From Bacillota bacterium (GTDB lineage: Bacteria > Bacillota > Bacilli > Alicyclobacillales > Alicyclobacillaceae), in contig JAKADF010000210.1 of assembly GCA_021820805.1 (NCBI GenBank), positions 1 to 6,317 of the forward strand: a stretch of 6,317 nt of DNA, written 5' to 3'. The notes beneath the pieces are model-generated. The model had not been told where the DNA came from. It worked only from the letters and a program-made list of their open reading frames with translations, and made no database searches. The stretch's first letter is position 1. Every line of letters begins with the position of its first letter. The position numbers and the translations under genes were made by a program. Positions 1 through 5,700 of this stretch are shown here, one piece after another.

Positions 1-159
1 CAGAACCTTTTGCAACACTCATCCAGAAGTTTTGGCCAACAAGGTTGGAACTGAGATGGTTCGAATCTACCAGTACCCAATTATTGAGAGCAACTGCATA
101 ACGCATGTAATTAACACATAGGTAATTTAAGCTTCCATGTCGAATGTTTAGTTACTGAG
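1..159. other. Left-edge non-coding stretch, no gene recognised
   Basis: No complete gene is visible. Two plus-strand frames stay open from the left edge, one to about position 99 and one to about 120, giving tails of roughly 32 and 39 residues. Either could be the end of something starting outside the window, but I do not recognise a family in either. The transposase pseudogene starts just after this stretch, so it probably contains that element's upstream end. I could not identify a terminal inverted repeat by matching it to sequence after 1279. Confidence 0.4.
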
Positions 160-163
160 ATGT

Positions 164-168
164 GGAGG
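164..168 (+). promoter_or_regulatory. Ribosome binding site of the transposase pseudogene
   Basis: A perfect GGAGG lies six bases before the ATG at 175. This favours 175 over the upstream in-frame ATG at 160, which would put the Shine-Dalgarno inside the coding region. Confidence 0.6.
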
Positions 169-174
169 TTTAAT

Positions 175-1279
175 ATGCTAACAAAGAATCGAATTGTACC
201 CGAGAAAACTGTATATTTTCGCCCTGAGTTTAAATCATGCCCTCATTGTCATTCGAGTCTCCGGTTTTGCCATACAGTATGGAAAAAGAACATTTCAACA
301 CTTCAAGGAGTAATCCGTGTTTGGAGTATTGGTTATCGATGTTCTAATACCGAATGTACTTATAGAACTACAGTTTATCGCTCTGCGGAAGCAGAAATGC
401 TTAGTATGAAACATACATCATAGTTCGACGTTCTGGCTTACGTGGGAGAACTACGGTATAAACACCATAAAACTCGCCAAGAAATAGCAGATGAATTGAA
501 TGAAACGGGGTGTAAAAACTTCCAATAGAAACGTTCAATTGCTGTATGAAAGGTACTTAACACTTCTACGTGCTAGTGCGACTGAGCGAGTTCGAGAGGT
601 TTTACAACAGGTTATTGATGAACATGGCGAAATCATTCTTTCTATGGATGGTGTTCAACCGGAATAAGGAAATGAAACGCTTTACGTTATCCGAGAGGTT
701 CTAGAAGCCGTGTTCAGAACAGTCAGTAAGGTTGAAGCGTTTGCTGACCTTTACATGAACGTAAAGTGCTGGATGGTGCCTATCCGATCAATTGCCAAGG
801 CATTAGAGCCCAGTAATAACAAAACAAGTGAAAGTGTGCGTCTCGAATTAACCGCGCTACTAAAGGTTATGCAAGATACCTTTACAGCCAAAGGCGACCA
901 AGAAATGGTGAAGACTATATTGACCTATACGAAAGGATTTTGGAATGGTCTATTTACCTATTACGACTATCCATATATGCCAAGAACGAACAATGACCTT
1001 GAGAGGTTTTTTCGCAATACCAAGAAGAAGCATCGACGTACAACAGGGTTAAGAAGTTGGAATGAATACATATTGCGCTGTGGAGATTACATCGTTTTTG
1101 TCGACGATGCTCTGCGGCAGAAGGACATTGTTCAGAGACTAAGCAACGTACCGTACGAAACATACAAAACACAAGCTAACCAATGGAGAATGCACTTGAC
1201 TGAATCCACTAAGAGAAGACAGTTTCGTAACGATCCTTCGGCATATCTAAAAAAAGCCGAGCTTAAATGGATGTGTTAA
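175..1279 (+). pseudogene. Decayed DDE-type transposase with N-terminal zinc ribbon
   Basis: This is the remnant of a transposase that would cut and join the ends of an insertion sequence. It starts at the ATG at 175. A zinc ribbon follows, with a CPHC pair at residues 22-25 and CSNTEC at 56-61. The reading then breaks four times. There is a TAG at 421-423. One base is gained in the GGGG run at 507-510, after which frame 2 continues the protein (VQLLYERYLTLLRAS). There is a TAA at 665-667, just after the SMDGVQPE motif. A probable deletion near 705-712 joins VIREVLEA directly to a downstream domain. The SMDG aspartate (647-649) and the NNDLERFF glutamate (1001-1003) look like the first and last catalytic acids; the expected middle aspartate is missing with the deleted part. 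The last 189 codons (710-1279) are open but cannot make an active enzyme. The IS family is uncertain; similar zinc-ribbon transposase-like proteins occur in Firmicutes and Chloroflexi. The catalytic assignment is inferred from motif spacing. Confidence 0.8.
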
Positions 1280-1418
1280 TTATTCCGTCGTAGTTTTTTT
1301 TTGCAAACGCCCAGTTATATGCCCACCGCGCTAAGATGCCACGTCGTTCCCAATTGCGAAGCGTTTGTGGAGTCTTACCGACCATATGCGGAAACTCATG
1401 AATGGTACAGTGTTTCAT
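1263..1418 (-). pseudogene. IS607-type relic: TnpA helix-turn-helix joined to TnpB N-terminus
   Basis: This 51-codon open frame starts at ATG 1418 and ends with TAA at 1265-1263. Residues 1-29 match the MerR-like DNA-binding start of IS607-family serine recombinases: HEFPHMVGKTPQTLRNWERR is the typical 'choose site, bend, wing' pattern. The recombinase catalytic domain is absent. At residue 30 the frame runs straight into ARWAYNWAFAKK, a motif typical of the N-terminal part of TnpB, the RNA-guided nuclease carried by the same elements. The simplest reading is an internal deletion that removed most of tnpA and the first codons of tnpB while keeping frame. The last ten or so codons, after a 9-base A run on this strand, run into the end of the neighbouring transposase relic and look unrelated. 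There is no strong ribosome binding site. It is probably dead, though a small DNA-binding peptide could still be made. Confidence 0.65.
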
Positions 1419-1459
1419 TCAATTACCGTCTGATAACATTATGAACTATTACCGGATTT

Positions 1460-1612
1460 TCATAGGAAATTATAAATTTTCTCTCGCTGTTTAATCCCTT
1501 TTTTCCATGCCTGCCCAACCAGCAAGTTGACCACTTGTATGTATTCTTGTGATAGTTCCAAAAGACATTTGTACCGTCAGGCAGGATGCGTATTTTGACT
1601 ATCTCGGTTTTT
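1460..1612 (-). pseudogene. Frameshifted TnpB-like N-terminal fragment
   Basis: Two overlapping minus-strand frames read as pieces of one protein. The first, from about 1612, gives KTEIVKIRILPDGT, the kind of beta strand that opens TnpB/OrfB proteins. The second runs from 1564 to a TGA at 1462-1460 and gives LLELSQEYIQVVNLLVGQAW followed by KKGIKQREKIYNFL, resembling the helix that follows in TnpB ('YN.AVN.L...AW.KGI'). The two are offset by one base around 1565-1575, so a base appears to have been lost there. No start codon or ribosome binding site is visible. Everything after the helix is missing, including the RuvC nuclease domain. The family call rests on motif resemblance only. Confidence 0.4.
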
Positions 1613-1663
1613 AAAAACCTTAGTTACGATTTTACCGAACGGTTAATTTTAACCTAAAGCAGG

Positions 1664-1690
1664 CCAGTTGGGTTTTTCAAATCCAACTGG
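1664..1690. repeat. Perfect 8-bp inverted repeat
   Basis: CCAGTTGG (1664-1671) and CCAACTGG (1683-1690) can form an 8-bp stem with an 11-base loop. On the plus strand the stem is followed by TATTTT, so it could act as a weak plus-strand terminator; on the minus strand no U-tract follows. It lies in IS debris, so a former transposon-end hairpin is an alternative. Confidence 0.45.
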
Positions 1691-1709
1691 TATTTTGCCT
1701 TTCACAAAC

Positions 1710-1748
1710 GCCTTATATGCCCCGGATAAATCACGTGAGATATAAGGC
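1710..1748. repeat. Perfect 9-bp inverted repeat with inner palindrome
   Basis: GCCTTATAT (1710-1718) is matched by ATATAAGGC (1740-1748). The 21-base spacer holds the palindrome TCACGTGA at 1731-1738. A shifted pairing, ATATGCC (1715-1721) with GGCATAT (1746-1752), is also possible. There is no U-tract on either strand, so it is not a normal terminator. It may be a hairpin from an IS end or a former operator. Confidence 0.4.
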
Positions 1749-1843
1749 ATATTTCTATAATTTCGATTCGTGGTACAGTCATCATAAACCCGGACTTAGG
1801 TAGGCATGGCCTGTCTGCCCAATCTTTTGGAAAGTTACTGACC

Positions 1844-3085
1844 CTAGAGTTGATCAAACCGTATCGCACGTTTGTGAACCGTGTGATACCACTTTTTATT
1901 GCTCCTGGTGAAGTACGCCTGCAATGTCACCGGGCCCCACGTCCAGAGGAAAATCGGAACCAGAATCAAACCGATGTAGGCCCTCCAGTTGATCCGCTCC
2001 AATAAAAGCGCCAATGGCATTTCCAAAAATAAAATCGCAGATATCCAGAACCAGATGGTTTCAGGAATAATCTGGTACACACGTAGAGAAAAGGTTTGAT
2101 TGATAATTGGAAGGTTGAATACGAACAACATAATGGACATTGCAAACACGATTAGAGATCGCATAGGTTGAAACAGATACACAGCCATGTCAAATTTCGT
2201 GAAGCGTCGTTCTTTGACACTGTGCCTGATCAGAGAATGAATGTATTGATTTGCACAGTTAAAGTGACCTTGTTGCCAGCGAAGCCGCTGGTAAAACGAA
2301 GCCTTCAAGGTTACCGGTTTTTCGTCGTAAATCTTTGCATCGTGTGCCCAGATTGGAATGATACCATTCTCAACACAACGCACCCCGAACTCTAGGTCTT
2401 CTGTAAGCCCTGTCGCTTTCCATCCGATCTTCCCCAGAAGAGCATAGTCGATACACAGTCCGGTTCCCCCAAGCGCACAGGGGAGTCCAAGCCGACTGCG
2501 AGCATGCTGCCACATCCGATTGTCATACCAGTACGAGATAGCAAGTGACACGCTGACCCAGGTGTCAAAGGGGTTTTTTATACCCAGATATCCCTGGATT
2601 ACCAGATGGCCATCACACAACTTGTCATTCATAATGGAAAGGAAGTCCGGGTGGACAAGATTATCCGCGTCAAACATCGTAATTGCGTCATAACGATCAC
2701 CAAATTGGTCCAATCTATGAATCATCCATTCGATGGCATAGCCTTTACCGACTTTTTCGGTATCCGTTCGTTCATGAATGATGGCACCGTGCTTGCGTGC
2801 AACGTCCGTAGTATGGTCCGTGCAGTTGTCAGCTATCAAATGGATATCAAACAACGATCGTGGATAGCGCTGGGATTTCAGGCTGTCAAGAAGCGGACCC
2901 ACCACTCGTTCCTCGTTATGAGCCGGAATGACGATGGCGAATCGCTTGTGCGGTGTATGTTTAATTTCTTCCTTACGATGACGGAAGCCAAAGATGGATA
3001 TAGCAAATTGATAAAGTGCAATGGCTAAGGTAAGAATCTGGGTGACTGAATAAATTACATCGAAAACACCGTTCACAAGGAACAT
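1844..3085 (-). CDS. Membrane-bound family 2 glycosyltransferase (processive type)
   Basis: This 413-residue protein should transfer sugars from nucleotide-sugar donors on the cytoplasmic face of the membrane, probably for a surface polysaccharide. A membrane helix at residues 10-34 precedes a GT-A domain. That domain shows IVIPAHNEE (51-59), the DADN metal and nucleotide site (139-142), GGTG (206-209), the TED motif with the likely catalytic base (228-230), and QRLRW (266-270), the Q..RW signature of cellulose, hyaluronan and poly-GlcNAc synthases. Three further hydrophobic segments follow (about 306-326, 343-362, 369-390). Length and architecture are normal for the family, so the gene looks intact. 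The start at 3085 has an AGGAGA ribosome site 11 bases upstream, and a sigma-A promoter lies in the 122-bp gap after the ligase gene. The product sugar cannot be told from these motifs. The next sequence downstream is IS debris with no clear terminator. Confidence 0.9.
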   Translation of the reverse strand: MFLVNGVFDVIYSVTQILTLAIALYQFAISIFGFRHRKEEIKHTPHKRFAIVIPAHNEERVVGPLLDSLKSQRYPRSLFDIHLIADNCTDHTTDVARKHGAIIHERTDTEKVGKGYAIEWMIHRLDQFGDRYDAITMFDADNLVHPDFLSIMNDKLCDGHLVIQGYLGIKNPFDTWVSVSLAISYWYDNRMWQHARSRLGLPCALGGTGLCIDYALLGKIGWKATGLTEDLEFGVRCVENGIIPIWAHDAKIYDEKPVTLKASFYQRLRWQQGHFNCANQYIHSLIRHSVKERRFTKFDMAVYLFQPMRSLIVFAMSIMLFVFNLPIINQTFSLRVYQIIPETIWFWISAILFLEMPLALLLERINWRAYIGLILVPIFLWTWGPVTLQAYFTRSNKKWYHTVHKRAIRFDQL

Positions 3086-3096
3086 AATGATTCTTC

Positions 3097-3102
3097 TCTC
3101 CT
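3097..3102 (-). promoter_or_regulatory. Ribosome binding site of the GT2 gene
   Basis: AGGAGA on the minus strand lies 11 bases before the ATG at 3085. It fixes that start and gives no support to any upstream start. Confidence 0.6.
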
Positions 3103-3132
3103 GGGTTTAATGGTTCTCAGACACGAACTTGC

Positions 3133-3161
3133 ATTGTATTCCGAGTGTATGGTTACGTCAA
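3133..3161 (-). promoter_or_regulatory. Sigma-A-type promoter for the GT2 gene
   Basis: On the minus strand, TTGACG (3161-3156) and TACAAT (3138-3133) are separated by exactly 17 bases. Each hexamer differs from consensus (TTGACA, TATAAT) at one position. Transcription would start near 3126, leaving a leader of about 40 bases that contains the ribosome site. The promoter lies between the end of the ligase gene and the glycosyltransferase start, so the latter can probably be expressed on its own as well as by read-through. Confidence 0.6.
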
Positions 3162-3207
3162 ACGTGAATTTCAGATAAAGGATACGAGCGTACGGCTAGA
3201 TTGTCCA

Positions 3208-4944
3208 TCATGAACATTCCCTCAATCGATATCGTATAGCGAATCCACCCAAAATCCACATCCCTAACAGTAGGGATGCAGTTATTTCTAACCTCCACAC
3301 GTGATTTGGTACTTTGAGCAATACTACGAGATCGAAGATTGCAGAAATCAGCAACCATTGAATACGTATCCTTGTCATAATCCATGTAATGAGCAATAGT
3401 CCAATCACCGAGCAGATAGTCTGTGCTATAAAATGGGGGTGATCCATTCCATAGGATACACTTTGTCCAAATAGCAAATCGAAGATCGTCAGCTGAACCC
3501 ACTTTTTTCGATAGGGAACTGGAAGACTGACCAACCACAACCCTGTTGCTATCATAACAAAAAGGATTCCTACAATCGCAAGCTCATTAACGATTGGTTT
3601 GACCAGCCATACGTTAATGGCATTGGCACAGACGGCCCACAATACAAACAGCACCCAGCGATTCGTGGTCAGATGCAGCATTTGTATCTGTTCTGCTTTT
3701 GTATATTTTCCCTTTCCCATTTCAGCTTGCCCCCATACAAGAAACAAAGCCATCAAGAGAAAGTAGGTTAACGTCATCGGAGCATATTCAAAGACGTTTT
3801 CGAATCCATTGTGAATCAAGACAGACAAAAGTCCCGTCATGCCTCCCAAAAATAGCCATTTTTTTCGACCGGATACTCTTTTCGTCCGGATCCGCAGATC
3901 CCGTATGAGGGAGGTATCCGTGGCCAGGAACAATGTAAGACCGACGATCCCCGTTTCCCCGATCGTCTTCGCGTAATAATTGTCTGCGTACATACTTAAA
4001 TGGTACATTACCGCCATGGCTCCGCCATAATGTCCAGGTCCAACGCCAAAGAGAGGATTCATTTTCACAGCTGCAAACGCTTCTTGCCACCTTGCAACCC
4101 GACCACCTCGAACAGACTCCGTCCAGTATATCGGAGAAAACAAATCTATGATTCGATGATGGATAGTAGGAATGAAAAAGAGTCCCGAAAGCAGGAATAC
4201 CAAAACAATCAACAGCCGTTTTTTAAACATAAGTGCCATTATCAAAATGGAGAGCCCCAAGGAGAACCATGCTGCTCGGGAATAGGTGAACAATACCGTC
4301 AAAACGCACGGAACAAGTCCAAGCCCAAATAACCATTTTCTCCGACGATCCGTGTCATAGATCATGAACGCGCCAATGATAGGGATCATAAGCGCCATAT
4401 ATGCCCCCAGTTCATTACAACTAATCAAGACGGAAAACACACGGGTGCGCAAATGTTCGCCCACATCGAACCAACTCGAAGGAATCGGGGTCTTGGCGAT
4501 GTATTGAAAAACCCCATCCAGTCCAATGAGGATGGCCAAGGAACTTATCGCATAAAGCAACTTTTCCACATCGTTCGGCCCGACGACAAATGGAATCAGC
4601 AGACCAAAAATGATGTAGTATACATCAATACGATACCCTGCAATGGTAAGTAGCGTCAGGGCAAAGTTTCCAAGCACCAGCGCAAGACCATACATGAGAA
4701 AGTAACCCGCAAACTTTGACCACGTGGTTGAAACGGGTCGCTCTCCACATAAATAGCGGAATCCTGCGATAGCCAACAAAATCAATAATACGATCTTGTC
4801 CCAGATGGAACCAACCGGTGGAACAAAACGTCGCAATGCATAATCAATTAACGGAAATGCAGTGAGAGCAATCATGCTCCACCGGATTGCCGGTGAATCC
4901 TCCACACTGATTTCACGTGCAGTGCTCCTGAAGTTCGCATTCAT
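3208..4944 (-). CDS. O-antigen ligase/polymerase-family (Wzy/WaaL-like) membrane protein
   Basis: This 578-residue polytopic membrane protein belongs to the O-antigen ligase-like superfamily, whose members polymerise or transfer lipid-linked glycans outside the cytoplasmic membrane. About ten hydrophobic segments cover residues 22-410. The family core is visible as TRVFSVLISCNELGAYMAL (167-185), YSRAAW (221-226), GGRVARWQEAFAAVKMNPLFG (280-300), GVGPGHYGG (300-308) and NYYAKTIGETGIVGL (322-336); the last three form the usual extracytoplasmic loop with a conserved histidine and arginines. Unusually, some 170 residues follow the core, with five more hydrophobic segments (about 430-448, 453-474, 506-524, 528-545, 554-571). 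The start at 4944 has AAGGA 11 bases upstream. A broken small membrane gene ends 20 bp before it. The glycosyltransferase gene follows after 122 bp. In a Gram-positive cell the role is more likely exopolysaccharide or wall-glycan assembly than LPS. Substrate is unknown. Confidence 0.88.
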   Translation of the reverse strand: MNANFRSTAREISVEDSPAIRWSMIALTAFPLIDYALRRFVPPVGSIWDKIVLLILLAIAGFRYLCGERPVSTTWSKFAGYFLMYGLALVLGNFALTLLTIAGYRIDVYYIIFGLLIPFVVGPNDVEKLLYAISSLAILIGLDGVFQYIAKTPIPSSWFDVGEHLRTRVFSVLISCNELGAYMALMIPIIGAFMIYDTDRRRKWLFGLGLVPCVLTVLFTYSRAAWFSLGLSILIMALMFKKRLLIVLVFLLSGLFFIPTIHHRIIDLFSPIYWTESVRGGRVARWQEAFAAVKMNPLFGVGPGHYGGAMAVMYHLSMYADNYYAKTIGETGIVGLTLFLATDTSLIRDLRIRTKRVSGRKKWLFLGGMTGLLSVLIHNGFENVFEYAPMTLTYFLLMALFLVWGQAEMGKGKYTKAEQIQMLHLTTNRWVLFVLWAVCANAINVWLVKPIVNELAIVGILFVMIATGLWLVSLPVPYRKKWVQLTIFDLLFGQSVSYGMDHPHFIAQTICSVIGLLLITWIMTRIRIQWLLISAIFDLVVLLKVPNHVWRLEITASLLLGMWILGGFAIRYRLRECS

Positions 4945-4964
4945 CTGGAGTTTGTCCTTTTAAT

Positions 4965-5211
4965 TCAGTCTTCGCCCAGCTTTTGGGTGGTTTCAAAAAC
5001 CATAGATTTGGCGTGTCGCCCCGCCAATACACCGGACCGATTACAAATGGTATAAATTGCTGCTGTGGCTACCACAGCCCAGTACACCACGTTAAATTCA
5101 CGGCCCCAGGATGGCTTGTTTCTTGGAACAGCCCGAAATTACTGATGATAAGCTCCCAGGTTCAGTTTCTTCGTCGCTTATCGGTCGAATCTTGGTGTCC
5201 ACTCTGGCCAT
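4965..5211 (-). pseudogene. Frameshifted small membrane-protein gene upstream of the ligase gene
   Basis: Two minus-strand frames read as one small gene broken by a one-base shift. The first starts at ATG 5211 (MARVDTKIRPISDEETEPGS) and stops at TGA 5100-5098 after 37 codons. The second is open from about 5130 to TGA 4967-4965. It reads WGREFNVVYWAVVATAAIYT, a likely membrane helix, followed by a charged tail ending KLGED. Skipping one base somewhere between 5100 and 5130 joins them into a protein of about 80 residues with a hydrophilic N-terminus and one helix. The stop falls 20 bp before the ligase ATG, a normal operon spacing. I recognise no family. No strong ribosome site precedes 5211. 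It may be a sequencing error, a true pseudogene, or chance open frames. Confidence 0.35.
5062..5078. repeat. Perfect 7-bp inverted repeat with 3-base loop
   Basis: GCTGTGG (5062-5068) and CCACAGC (5072-5078) flank a CTA loop. No U-tract follows on either strand, so it is not a standard terminator. It lies inside the helix-coding part of the putative broken membrane gene and may simply reflect repeated alanine and valine codons. Confidence 0.35.
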
Positions 5212-5234
5212 AAGCAACTCTAGATAGCTTACGA

Positions 5235-5263
5235 ATTGTAATTGCGAACGAAAATAAGATTAA
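5235..5263 (-). promoter_or_regulatory. Weak promoter candidate for the polysaccharide block
   Basis: On the minus strand, TACAAT (5240-5235) is a good -10 box and stands 17 bases after TTAATC (5263-5258), a poor -35 box. It would start transcription near 5228, just before the ATG at 5211. It is the best candidate seen upstream of the minus-strand block, but the -35 match is low and chance is possible. Confidence 0.25.
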
Positions 5264-5333
5264 GCCATCCTAAAGCTTAGCATCAGTGCGCCTGCCATTC
5301 TATACTGCCTGGGAAGGCGGAGTCTATCGTCTA

Positions 5334-5380
5334 AGAAAAATAAATCACCCTTCCATAATACCTTGTTTGAAGGATGATTT
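5334..5380 (-). terminator. Intrinsic terminator on the minus strand
   Basis: Read on the minus strand, AAATCATCCTTC (5380-5369) pairs with GAAGGGTGATTT (5353-5342). This gives a 12-bp stem with a single U-G wobble and a 15-base loop, followed at once by ATTTTTCTT. On the plus strand the wobble becomes a C-A mismatch and no T-run follows, so the direction is minus. It would end the mechanosensitive-channel transcript about 320 bases after its stop codon and insulate it from the polysaccharide genes downstream. Confidence 0.7.
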
Positions 5381-5700
5381 GTAGCAATATGAAGTTGTCC
5401 TTTTGCATGCACGTTTCCAGTAGTTGTTTATCTATACTGAGAGTAGTACCATAACACATAGGGCGTTCGTAGAGTTTTGCCACAAAGAACTTACAATTTA
5501 TCAAGCACGCCGTAAAACACCTTTTGCTTTAGGCATAGAAAGTGGTCACATACAGTTGCTTTGTTGGACCTTAAAACTAACTTGACTGAATGCTAGGCTT
5601 CTCCGGGTAACCGAAAGAGGGTATAAATCAATTGCCTCGACCTTCTTTTTAATGGGGTATGTTCCCACAACTATCAGTATAGCTTCGATACATAGATATA
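5381..5700. other. Gene-free stretch between the channel gene and its terminator
   Basis: I see no gene with a start and ribosome site on either strand. A plus-strand frame is open from 5424 to a TGA at 5583-5585 (about 53 codons) but has no convincing start and no recognised family. GGTAACC at about 5605-5613 is a short palindrome of no clear meaning. If the terminator at 5334-5380 is the first stop after the channel gene, this stretch is a long 3' untranslated region. Confidence 0.4.

Larger units (their letters stand above)
175..1795. mobile_element. Cluster of nested or adjacent insertion-sequence relics
   Basis: This stretch consists of a broken plus-strand transposase followed by at least two minus-strand relics related to IS607/IS605-type elements. 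The 3' end of the plus-strand pseudogene overlaps the 3' end of the minus-strand relic by 17 bp at 1263-1279, which suggests one element landed in or beside another. No intact element, terminal repeat pair or target duplication could be delimited, so the limits given are those of recognisable coding remnants only. Confidence 0.6.
1649..1795 (-). pseudogene. Possible second TnpB-like scrap
   Basis: A minus-strand frame is open for about 48 codons and ends at TAA 1651-1649. It includes an ATG at 1750 followed by YISRDLSGAYKAFVKGKIPV and then GFEKPNWPALG. The 'AYKAF...F.KP.WP' pattern recalls the part of TnpB around residues 60-120, where a helix is followed by a K-P-rich strand. It lies upstream, in transcription order, of the fragment at 1460-1612, whereas in TnpB this part should come after it. 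So it is either a separate copy, a rearranged piece, or not TnpB at all. Both inverted repeats described at 1664-1690 and 1710-1748 fall inside it. Confidence 0.25.

Noticed and set aside
58..67. GGTTCGAATC resembling a tRNA T-loop
   Set aside because: The flanking stem has a mismatch and a wobble, and no matching acceptor, D or anticodon arms are found upstream. It is treated as chance.
507..520. Programmed frameshift in the transposase gene
   Set aside because: The site is a short G run, not a slippery heptamer, and the gene also has a stop codon in each of the two frames plus a probable deletion. Decay explains it better.
2606..3028. 140-codon plus-strand frame
   Set aside because: It is antisense to the GT2 catalytic domain, which carries all expected motifs in its own frame. 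No family is recognised in the plus-strand product.
3158..3538. 126-codon minus-strand frame overlapping the end of the ligase gene
   Set aside because: It lies inside the ligase coding region in another frame. The ligase frame there gives well-bounded membrane helices that continue the upstream protein, so this one is a shadow.
4000..4332. 110-codon plus-strand frame
   Set aside because: It is antisense to the ligase core region with its SRAAW and loop motifs. The composition (many N, K, Q) is what the reverse of a membrane-protein gene gives.
5424..5585. Plus-strand open frame of about 53 codons (FVEFCHKELTIYQARRKTPF)
   Set aside because: It looks somewhat protein-like, but there is no start with a ribosome site, no upstream continuation and no recognised family. 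It could be an IS scrap but is not supportable.
5595..5640. Possible riboswitch-like element around GGGTAACCGAAAGAGG
   Set aside because: I compared it by eye with c-di-GMP and c-di-AMP riboswitch patterns and the conserved blocks are missing. It also has no gene directly downstream on the plus strand.
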